Shown here piece by piece: positions 37,801-48,224 of a DNA stretch of 64,000 nucleotides. Both the position numbers and the translations under genes were made by a program. The notes beneath the pieces were generated by a model. It made no database searches and was not told where the DNA came from. It saw nothing but the letters and a program-made list of their open reading frames with translations. The stretch lies in contig NC_066835.1 in assembly GCF_001640805.2 (NCBI RefSeq), forward strand, positions 8,488,227-8,552,226. Direction: 5' to 3'. Each line of letters begins with the position of its first letter. The stretch's first letter is position 1. The stretch is from Lates calcarifer (taxonomy: Eukaryota > Chordata > Actinopteri > Centropomidae).

Positions 37801-40800
37801 TCATAGACAGGGAGTGTCGTTTTGTGGTCCAAACATCTCCTATCCACTTGGCCTATTGTCTGATGAAGCTGTATACCTGCCTGATGGGTTAGTAAGAATT
37901 ACATTTAATCATTTCAAATACATTTAATTGATCTATATATATTTTTTGTCTGTTTGTTAACACTCCACTCCTATGTCCAGATGAAATTTCTGCATCAGGA
38001 ACCGAGGGAGCACAGAGTATGTCCAGCCAGCAGATAACCATGTGGCTGCAGGGGTTGTTTCTATTTGCGATTGTATGGACTGTGGGTGGGACCATCACTG
38101 GGGACAGTCGTAAAAAGTTTGATGTCTTCTACCGCAATCTGATCATGGGCATGGATGATGAGCACCCTCGGCCTAAGAGTATTAAACTCAAAAAGAACAA
38201 CATCTTCCCTGAGAGAGGTCACAGCAATTTCAGCAATAATTATGTATATACATACAATATCATTTAGAAATGAGCTTTTTTAACATTAGTAATCGATGAT
38301 GTTTACTTATTTTTTGCAGGCACTGTCTATGACTACTACTTTCATAAGGATGGTCAAGGACAGTGGAATGTATGGACTGACTCAATCACAAATGAAGAGA
38401 ACATCATCCCAGCTGGAGCCAATGTGAGTATGTTTAGGTCACAGAGGTTACTGCTGCTGGCCTGTGTTCCCTGAAACTCTGTTCTTCTCTACCAGGTGTC
38501 AGACCTCATCATTCCAACCATGGAAACAGCACGTCAGCTTTTTTTCTTGCGTACCTACCTGGCGCATGAAATACCCATGCTATTCGTGGGGCCCACTGGC
38601 ACTGGCAAATCTGTCATCAACAAAAGCTTCTTGGTAAAGCTGCCTAAGGAGCAGTACACACCAAATTGTATCAATTTCTCAGCACGCACCTCAGCAAATC
38701 AGACCCAAGATATAATTATGGCAAAGCTGGATCGAAGACGGAAGGGCGTGTTTGGACCTCCTGTGGGAAAGAAGTGTGTCGTATATGTTGGTAAAGATGG
38801 CACATACTTGTTATCATTTCTGAAAGGGTATATCACACATTAGGAATTGTTTAAAGGTTATTTTTCATGTGTAGATTGTACAGGTACTGTTATCCCTTCT
38901 CCATAGATGACCTGAACATGCCAGCTAAAGAGATCTATGGTGCCCAGCCCCCAATCGAACTGCTAAGGCAGTGGATTGATCACCACCACTGGTATGACAA
39001 GAAGGACACCTCCAGATTGAACATAGTGGATGTGCTGTTTATGTCGGCAATGGGGCCTCCTGGTGGTGGGAAGAATGACATTACAAGTTTGTTGAAATAA
39101 TTACTTTCATTACTTAATATCTGGCACTTCATTGAGGAAGCCACACTTTGATTAACAAAATGTTTGATATACTAGGCCGCTTCACTCGTCACTTGAATGT
39201 CATCTCAATTGATTGCTTTGATGATGAAACACTGACCAAGATATTCAGCTCCATCACTGACTGGCACTTCAGCAAAGGGTTTGATGCCTCCTTCTACAGG
39301 TATCTTTTCAAACTGTATTTTTTAATGTTGCACAGTAGACAAATGCCATGAATTATCTTAGTTACAAAAGCATATTTGGTCTTATGTCCTAGGCTGGGCA
39401 AAATCATGGTCCAGGCAACCATGGCAGTCTATAAGGATACCATGGACAGCTTCCTCCCCACCCCATCAAAATCCCACTACATCTTCAATCTTCGAGACTT
39501 TGCTCGGGTGATACGAGGCGTGCTCCTAGCCCCACACACACACATGCAGGCAAGAGTGGAAACAACAATGACATTTTTAAATGAATTGTTGTGAATTGCT
39601 TTAACATCTTTTCTCCATGTATTATGGCCATTATGTCAGGATGGAGACAAACTGATCCGCCTGTGGATCCATGAGGTCTACCGTGTTTTCTATGATCGAC
39701 TCATTGACAATGAGGACAAGGAAACTTTCTTCAGCATTGTCAAAGAGAGAACCTCAAACTGCTTTAAGCAGAGTGTGGAAAAGGTGACACACACACACAC
39801 ACCACACACACACACACACACTCAAAAATGCTTAACACTGTTAAGCCCCTTGAGGCAAATTTGTGATTTTGAGCTATATAAATACATTTTGACAGTCCTT
39901 CACTATCTACTTATGCATTTATGAGCTAGTTGGAAAGTTACACTCTAAAGACTTTCAAGGGGAAATTATGTAAAGATAGAAACATTACTGTACTATAGCT
40001 AAATCTGGTACAATGCATCATGCATTTTTATTTGAAAGTAATGTTTTTTTATATGCTCCCTAACTACTAAATGTAATAAACTAAACTAAATCAGCTGCTA
40101 ATCAGCACTGTGGTCACAAGCTTTTTTCAGAAAGCCAGACCTGCAACATAATCAATAAACAACAAAGTGATAGAAAAGTTGCCACTTTGTGTAATGTGTT
40201 ATCTAGATTTGAAACCGTAGCTCTTGAGTTTGATTCTAAATCTCTTCTATTTTTGTCTAGCTCCTGAGCCATCTCAGCCCAGATGGCAAGGTAGCAGATG
40301 AGAGCATCCGTAGCTTGTTCTTTGGTGACTATGCCAAGCCTGATTCTGACACCAAGGCCTATGATGAAATCACAGATTTGCATGCCTTGCAAGAAGTGAT
40401 GGAGTTCTATCTGGACGAGTACAACAACTGCAGCAAGGCACCCATGTCTCTTGTAATGTTCAAGTTTGCCATCGAGCACATTTCCCGCATCTGCCGTGTG
40501 CTGAAACAAGACAGCGGCCACCTTCTACTCGTCGGCATTGGTGGCTCGGGACGTCAGAGCGCCACTAAGCTGGGCACCTTCATCAATGACTACGTTTTGT
40601 TTCAGATTGAGCTGACCAAAAACTACAGCATGTCAGATTGGCGAGATGACCTGAAGCGGATAATGCTTAAAGCAGGCATTGAGGGCAAGAGCTTAGTGTT
40701 CCTGTTTAACGACAGCCAAATTAAGGATGAAGCCATGTTGGAAGACATCAATATGCTGCTTAACACTGGTGATGTGCCCAACATCTTTGCTGCTGATGAA

Positions 40801-43800
40801 CGTGCTGATATCATTGAGAAGGTGCAGGGAATTGCCCGGATGGAGGCAAAAAGATAGACTGCCACTCCACTCTCAATGTACAACTTCTTTATTGACCGTG
40901 TGAAAGCCAACCTTCATATTGTGCTAGGTACTCACCTTTACGTGTCCTTTTTCTTTTTTTGATTTAAGTTTTTTAGTCAGTTGTAACTGGGAATTATTGT
41001 ATTCAACAGCTATGAGTCCCATCGGTGATGCATTTAGGAACCGTCTTAGGATGTTCCCCTCCCTTATCAACTGCTGCACCATTGACTGGTTTCATGCATG
41101 GCCAAATGATGCTCTGGAGATGGTGGCCCACAAGTTCCTAGAGGATGTAGAAATGGAGAGTGAAATCAGACAAGAGTAAGGACATAAATAAGGATACAAA
41201 AAAGTAGTGCTTATTCCAGCAGCTTAACTCAATCCAATAGGTACAGCTGCCTAACACAGTTTTTTCTTTTCTGTGTCTCAGGGTGGTGGAGATGTGCAAA
41301 ACCTTCCAGACAAGCGTTGTGGAGATGTCTCAAAGGTACTTCTCCAGATTAAGGAGACACAACTATGTCACACCCACCTCCTACCTTGAACTCATCCTCA
41401 CTTTCAAGACTCTGCTCAATGTCAAGAGGAATGAAGTTGACACTGCGAGGAACCGCTATATCGTTGGCCTGCAGAAACTGGAGTTTGCTGCGTCTCAGGT
41501 AATTCACCCTTTGAAGTAACATTATCATGAGTGTTAACTTGTTTCTCAGACCAAATGTTGATGTTGATATGCCCCAAGATAACTTCATATTATGTTTACA
41601 GGTGTCAGTAATGCAGCAAGAGCTGACAGCCTTGCAGCCAGAGCTCATCCAGACTTCAGCTGAGACAGATAAGATGATGGTTAAGATAGAGGGAGAAACA
41701 GTGGAGGTGGACGCTAAGAAAGAACTAGTGTCTGCTGATGAGAAAGTAGCTAATGAAGCAGCAGCTGCAGCCCAAGCCATTAAGGTATGTGTGTATTTCA
41801 GGAGCAATGCCACATTTTGCAAATCAGGTATTTTGGTTTGCAGCCATTTACCTATTTGAACACTGATTATGGTATACCGGTTGTCTTTCAGGATGAGTGT
41901 GAGGGAGATCTGGCAGAAGCAATGCCTGCATTGGAGGCTGCCCTGTCAGCCCTGGACACCTTAAAACCTGCAGATATCACAGTGGTTAAGTCTATGACAA
42001 ACCCACCTGGTCCAGTAAAACTAGTCATGGAGTCCATCTGTATCATGAAGGGCATCAAACCTGAGAGAAAACCTGATCCTGGCGGCTCAGGTGAGATTTT
42101 TTTAAGCTTTGAAAGAATAATCTTCATATTGCATCATTCTCATTAAGGTTCATAAGATTAATTGCATCAACTTTTTGTGTTGCAGGTAAGATGATTGAGG
42201 ACTTCTGGGGCCCCTCTAAGAAGCTCCTTGGAGACCTGAAGTTTTTGGAAAGCCTCAAAGCCTACGACAAAGACAACATCCCTGCCCCTTACATCAAGAA
42301 AATTAGAGATAAGTTCATTGGCAACCCTGACTTCCAGCCCTCCGTTATTAAAAATGTCTCCTCGGCTTGCGAGGGTCTCTGTAAATGGGTGCGGGCGATG
42401 GAAGTGTATGAGCGTGTAGCCAAAGTGGTAGCCCCCAAGAAGGAGAGATTGAAGCTGGCTGAGGATGAGCTGGCTGTACAGATGGAGATGTTGACTGTGA
42501 AGAGAGCTGAGCTGAAAGAAGTAGAGGACAGACTGCAGAGCCTGAATGATGACTTGGCAGCCATGATTGCCAAGAAAAAAGAGCTGGAAGACAACATTGA
42601 GTTGTGTTCTCAGAAGCTGGTAAGGGCAGAGAAGCTGATTGGCGGACTGGGTGGAGAGAAGGACAGGTGGACAGAAGCTGCGAGACAACTAGGGATTAGG
42701 TATATGAAAATATAAATATACTACATATTTATCTGTTGGTCATGACATGTGGTTTGGTGTGCTTGAAGTTTAACATTAATCAGTATGGTATTATATTCTT
42801 CCTCTGCAGATACACCAACCTGACAGGTGACATACTCCTTTCTTCAGGAACTGTATCTTACCTTGGGGCATTTACAGTAGATTACCGTACAGAGTGCCAG
42901 GAACAGTGGCACATCCTGTGCCAAGAAAAGAAAATCCCCTGCTCTGAGGACTTTAGCCTCAGCAACACTCTGGGTAACCAGGTGGCCATCAGGGCATGGC
43001 AGATTGCTGGACTGCCAGTGGATTCCTTCTCAACAGACAACGGTATCATTGTGTTTAACTCCCGCCGCTGGCCCCTAATGATTGACCCTCAAGGTCAAGC
43101 CAACAAGTGGGTGAAGAACATGGAGAAGGCAAATAAGCTTGCTGTCATCAAACTGTCAGATGGAAACTATGTGAGAATCTTGGAGAATTGCATCCAGTTT
43201 GGTACCCCTGTTCTTTTGGAGAACGTTGGAGAGGAACTTGATCCTGTGCTTGAACCTGTGCTACTGAAGCAGACCTTCAAACAGCAGGGTGTCGAGTACA
43301 TGAAAATAGGAGAGAATATTGTGGAGTATTCCAAAGACTTTTTGTTCTACATGACCACTGGACTGAGGAACCCTCACTACCTCCCTGAAGTGGCTGTCAA
43401 AGTCTGCCTGCTGAACTTCATGATCACTCCACAAGGCTTACAGGACCAGCTTTTAGGGCTTGTAGCAGCCAAAGAGAAACCTGAGCTGGAGGAGAAGAAG
43501 AATCAGCTCATTCTAGAGAGTGCTGCTAACAACAAACAGCTGAAGGAAATTGAGGATAAGATCCTGCAAGTGCTCTCCTCTTCTGAAGGGAACATCCTGG
43601 AGGATGAGACTGCGATTAAGATCTTGTCTTCTTCCAAGATCCTCTCTGAGGAGATCTCTGAGAAGCAAAAAATTGCCAGTGTCACAGAGAAAGAGATTGA
43701 TGACACTCGCATGGGCTACCGTCCTGTGGCTGAGCATTCCTCCATTTTGTTTTTCTGCATCTCAGAACTGGCCAACATCGAGCCTATGTACCAGTACTCC

Positions 43801-46800
43801 CTGACCTGGTTCATCAACCTCTACCTGTATTCCATCGCCGAGAGCATGACGAGTGATAATGTGACTGAAAGAATCAACAACATTGTTGAGCACTTTACCC
43901 TCTGCATCTATAACAATGTCTGCCGCTCACTTTTTGAGAAGGATAAGTTGCTGTTCTCCCTGCTGCTCACTGTCGGCATCATGCAGGGTAAAGGCCAGGT
44001 TGATGACCAAGTCTGGCGCTTCCTCCTAACAGGCGGCATTGCTTTGGATAACCCTTATCCCAACCCTGCTCCAGAGTGGCTGTCTGAGAAATCTTGGTCT
44101 GAGATTGTCAGGGCCTCCAAACTTCCAAACCTAGATGGTTTCTTCGAACATGTCCAAGACAACATCTCCAAATGGAAGCAGCTTTACGATTCAGGAAAGC
44201 CCCACAAATACCAGTTGCCTGGCCAGTGGAATGAGTTAGTAGGGATGGACCGAATGATTGTGATCAGGTGCTTCAGGCCAGATAAGCTGGTTCCAGCAGT
44301 GCAAGATTTTATCGTCGATAACATGGGACAGGCTTACATTGAACCACCTACCTTTGACCTGGCTGGAAGCTACAAAGACTCAAATTGCTGCTCTCCTCTG
44401 ATCTTTGTGTTGTCACCGGGATCTGATCCAACTGCAGGTGATCAACAAAAACCTTCCCTTCCTTTATTTTGAATGCCAAAAGTCTTTAATGCTGCATTGT
44501 CATGTTCCCTCAGGTCTGCTGAAGTTTGCTGATGACCTAGAAATGGGGGGCAGTAAGATCCAAACCATTTCCCTCGGGCAAGGACAGGGACCCATAGCAG
44601 CTCAGATGATTGATAAAGCCATCAAAAGAGGCACCTGGGTGGTACTGCAGAACTGCCACCTGGCCACCAGCTGGATGCCCTCTCTGGAGAGGATCTGTGA
44701 GGAAACCATCACCCCAGAGAACACACATGCTAACTTTAGGTAACAGATTTTACACAGTGAGCTTAAAACATATTCTTGCATGATGGGCATGATAAACCCA
44801 AGCTTCTTTGCTTTTCTTTCGAGGTTGTGGTTAACCAGTTATCCGTCCGACAAGTTCCCAGTCAGCATCCTGCAGAATGGGCTGAAGATGACCAATGAGC
44901 CCCCCAAAGGGATAAGAGCAAACCTGCTGCGCTCGTACCTGAGTCACCCCATCTCTGACCCTGCCTTCTTTGTCAGCTCCAAGAAACAAGAGATTTGGCA
45001 GAAGCTCCTGTTTGGTCTCACCTTCTTCCATGCACTAGTACAGGAAAGGAGGAACTTTGGACCTACTGGGTGAGAATAATAAACTGTATTTTTTAACTGT
45101 TATTTGATGTGAGATGAAACAACCTTTTTTTAATTAGATTTTTTTCTTAATTCTGGTTTCTGCTTATTGTACCTTTAGTCCATCATTTTGTGTAAAACAT
45201 GCTTTTCCTCTTTTTCCTCCATTTTCTCTTTAGGTTGGAATATTCCCTATGAGTTTAATGAGTCTGATCTGAGGATCAGTATGAGGCAGATCCAGATGTT
45301 CCTGGATGAGTATGAAGAGGTTCCCCTAGAGGCCCTCACATACCTTACAGGTGAGAGTTTCATAGCTTTTAACACAGCAGGAGGTAGAGCACAGACATAT
45401 CTATTCTTTGGTTTTGATAACTGCTTTTTTTCTTTTCACAGGTGAATGCAACTATGGAGGCAGGGTGACAGATGACAAAGACAGACGTCTGCTGCTCTCC
45501 CTCCTGTCCATCTTCTACAGTTGGGAGCTTATAGAGCAGGAATGTTACTACCTGTGTGAGGGAGATCTGTATTATGTCCCAGCTCACGGCCCCTATCAGG
45601 TACTCTCAGAGCTTTGGGCAACTCCTAATTAATCATACAGAGTAAGGGTGCCATATCCATCATTATCAGTCATGACAAGACAGGAATAACAGGCTTGAGT
45701 TAAACAAACAAAACAAAACAAACAAAAGAAAACATCAGCAGCTGATTTCACAGTTTACCCAGAGAGGCATGTATAATATTTCTCTGGAATGAACTCCACA
45801 TAATCCTCAGCCTTGAGGGGACACTGTAATTCTACAATCCTATCTGATACAGAAAAGATTTTTCAATCATATTCTTGGTTTATTCCAGACGTATGTTAAC
45901 TACGTTCGCAGTCTACCGATTTGTGCCGATCCTTGCGTGTTCGGACTTCACAGTAACGCTGACATCACGAAGGATAATCAAGAGACCAATCAGCTCCTGG
46001 ATGGAGTACTGCTAACTCTGCCCAGGCAGATGGGAGGCGGGGCTAAATCTCCTCAGGTTTGCACTGCCTACAGTTTGAAGAAATCAAGACTTTTATTTTA
46101 CCCTTTTGGCTTATTTTCCTAAGGAAACAGTATGTGTAAACTTGTTGTCTTACATGCAAGCATCATGTTGTCTTCTATTTATATTGTAGGAAGTAGTAGA
46201 TGAACTTGCAGAGGACATCCTGTCTAAGCTGTCAGCAGACTTTGACATACAAATGGTGATGGATAAGTACCCTGTCACGTATGAGGAGTCCATGAATACT
46301 GTTTTGAGGCAGGAAGTAATCCGCTTCAACAGGTACTAAATGTTGCTATGTGGATTAGCTTGGAAAATACCAGACTTAATCATGAACAACTCAACTGTTC
46401 ATTATCAACTGTTCTGATCATTATGTCTGTGAAGGACACACTCTGGAAATCCTTCACAACTGATTCCTAATCATGCTCTCCTCATGTCAGACTCACACAT
46501 GTGGTGCGGGTCAGCTTGGTGAATATCCGCAAAGCTTTGAAGGGCCAGATTGTCATGTCGGCTGAACTGGAGAACGTCTTTAACAGCATGCTGGTGGGCA
46601 AGGTGCCTGCTATGTGGGCAGCCAAATCGTACCCCTCTCTCAAGCCAATGGGGAGCTACGTGACTGATCTGTTAGCCAGGCTACAGTTTCTACAAGTAAG
46701 AATTATGGTTGTTTCAGGTCACACAGACCTTGAATGAAGGGAACACATTTGTAATATGGCAAGATGAATGATGCACATACTAAGTAGTTTAAGTCATTAA

Positions 46801-47553
46801 TCTCTTGTGTACACAAAACGAACAAAGGTGACATCACACCATAATTAATTCACTGGATCTATGTGAAGCAGTACTGGCTCTACAGAGGGTGAATAACATT
46901 GCTTGCTTTCAGTATGCTTATCACTATACATTACATCACTATACGTGTGCTTGGATGTCTGTTTTGACAGGACTGGATAGATAACGGCCCACCTACAGTC
47001 TTCTGGCTCTCTGGCTTTTACTTCACCCAGTCTTTCCTCACTGGAGTGTCTCAGAATTTTGCCAGGAAGTACACAATCCCCATAGACTACATTGGCTTTG
47101 AATTTGAGGCATGACATTTTCTCTGTGTTTTTGCTCATATTCAGTCATAATAATGTGAGATCATTGGGTTAGATATTCATGCTCTGGGTTGTGTTTTAGG
47201 TAACCACAGAGGAGACCCACATGGATGAGAAGCCAGAGGACGGAGCCTACGTTAAAGGCCTTTTCATGGAGGGTGCACGCTGGGACAGGGAGAACATGGT
47301 CATTGGCGAGTCTCTCCCCAAGATCCTCTTTGACTCTTTGCCCATCATCAAGCTCAAACCTGGAGAGATGGCCACGTTTCAGCATGAAAACATCTATGTT
47401 TGTCCTGTTTACAAAACCAGCGCTCGCAGAGGGACCCTGTCCACCACAGGCCACTCCACCAACTATGTCCTGTCCATCGAGCTGCCCTCTGACAAGCCAC
47501 AGAAACACTGGATTAACCGTGGGGTGGCATGCCTCTGCCAGCTGGACGACTGA
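25035..47553 (+). CDS. dnah3: Dynein axonemal heavy chain 3 (full-length gene, with two apparent reading-frame lesions)
   Basis: Single-headed inner-arm dynein motor of motile cilia and sperm flagella. Sixty-two coding exons were assembled by reading frame and splice sites, about 4,040 residues (human DNAH3 4,116). Assignment to DNAH3 rather than DNAH7, DNAH12 or DNAH1 rests on the N-terminal [10 protein letters not shown] and [10 protein letters not shown] segments, [14 protein letters not shown] near AAA1, and the end [18 protein letters not shown]. Nucleotide loops: AAA1 GPAGTGKT (residues 1355-1362), AAA2 GDPLGGKT (1636-1643), AAA3 GPTGTGKS (1997-2004), AAA4 GIGGSGRQS (2357-2365); AAA1 Walker B CFDEFN (1405-1410). 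Oddities: in-frame TAG at 40855-40857 (codon 2464), a join at 45069/45234 that shifts frame under GT-AG splicing, and GC donors at 39550 and 47109. It is otherwise under evident coding constraint. Parts are described separately. Confidence 0.93.
34965..37887 (+). other. dnah3: dnah3 exons 29-39: AAA1 and AAA2 modules
   Basis: Exons: 34965-35073, 35174-35287, 35609-35785, 35920-36011, 36127-36346, 36458-36592, 36694-36805, 36921-37162, 37309-37409, 37533-37638, 37758-37887. AAA1, the main ATPase site, has GPAGTGKT at about 35011-35034, Walker B CFDEFN and the sensor phrase [10 protein letters not shown]. The AAA2 P-loop GDPLGGKT is at about 36736-36759, followed by [19 protein letters not shown]. 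All junctions are GT-AG and in frame, and every catalytic residue expected in AAA1 is present. Confidence 0.92.
37981..41175 (+). other. dnah3: dnah3 exons 40-48: AAA3 and AAA4 modules (contains in-frame TAG)
   Basis: Exons: 37981-38217, 38320-38423, 38496-38790, 38907-39086, 39176-39299, 39393-39549, 39640-39783, 40261-40927, 41010-41175. The AAA3 P-loop GPTGTGKS is at about 38589-38612; the AAA4 P-loop GIGGSGRQS is at about 40534-40560. Exon 45 ends CAG/GCAAGA, a GC-AG intron. In exon 47 the frame reads EAKR, then TAG (40855-40857), then continues without a shift into [15 protein letters not shown], which is typical DNAH3 sequence. The TAG therefore interrupts a real exon and is not an intron boundary. 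A product ending there would lack the stalk, AAA5 and AAA6. Confidence 0.9.
41282..47553 (+). other. dnah3: dnah3 exons 49-62: stalk, microtubule-binding domain, AAA5, AAA6, C-terminus
   Basis: Exons: 41282-41498, 41602-41784, 41892-42090, 42186-42699, 42810-44437, 44514-44739, 44824-45069, 45234-45350, 45442-45599, 45889-46056, 46190-46332, 46491-46695, 46971-47108, 47200-47553 (stop TGA). Exons 49-52 encode the coiled-coil stalk and tip, including [19 protein letters not shown] and the returning Glu/Lys-rich helix. Exon 53 (1,628 nt) is by far the longest and includes [13 protein letters not shown] and [12 protein letters not shown]-terminal phrases include [15 protein letters not shown] and [18 protein letters not shown]. 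The exon 55/56 join (GPTG to WNIPYEF) is one nucleotide out of frame with GT-AG splicing. Exon 61 ends GAG/GCATGA, a weak GC donor. Confidence 0.9.
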
Positions 47554-48197
47554 GACCTAGAAACAACTCTTAAACTATTAAACTATTGTGTATGCCAAAG
47601 AAATGCCTATGTGTTTGCATGCAAAAGTAAAATGCTGAAAGTCTTGTAGAAGACACTGTATTCATATATGTTTTCTGTTATTTTATATTATCATGGGAGA
47701 ACTCTTGTTTCAAATACTGTATATTATCTGTGTGACTGTGAACTTTTTTTAACTGAACTAGAATAAGGCTGAAAAAAAAGGCAGTTGCATTTAGTTTGCT
47801 GTGTCCTGGAGTCCAAAACAATGTGACTAAGTGTATCTAGTGGGATTTACTGGAGGTGAAGGTTGTAGCTGTAATAACCTGCATTGCATGTAAAATTAAT
47901 TTTATTTCATAAATTCACTCTTGGGTTCATGCTTCGTAGAGTAATGCCCAGAGTACACCTTAGGTTAGTCAAAAGAATGACTAAAACTAACAATAGTGAC
48001 TCTTTTTTTTTTCTTGCAGGACAATCATCTCTCAAGGTTTTACAACAAACACTGGTCATTATATTTAGAATTTAGGGTCTGTGCTACACAGCAAGATAGA
48101 ATTTATGTATTTTGTGTATGTATAGAATTTTTAAAATGTGGACACGCTGAGAGAAAGGGTTTGCACTAATTCTATAAAATTATATATGGCATTGCAT

Positions 48198-48203
48198 AAT
48201 AAA
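48198..48203 (+). terminator. dnah3: Candidate dnah3 polyadenylation signal
   Basis: AATAAA about 650 nt after the dnah3 stop codon, in AT-rich sequence. A further AATAAA lies at about 48322. I saw no earlier perfect hexamer after the stop. Confidence 0.5.
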
Positions 48204-48224
48204 ATCAGATGGTACTGTTTGTTT

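Noticed and set aside
40114..40521. Minus-strand 135-codon open frame
   Set aside because: It is the antisense shadow of dnah3 exon 47 and the preceding intron.
41349..42688. Minus-strand open frames of 157, 173 and 102 codons
   Set aside because: They are antisense shadows of dnah3 stalk exons 49-52, whose Glu/Lys-rich coiled-coil codons leave the opposite strand open.
42810..44437. 1.6-kb dnah3 exon as possible retro-inserted cDNA
   Set aside because: It has normal splice sites and phases at both ends and reads as the expected DNAH3 segment in place; a long exon here is more simply a normal feature of the gene.
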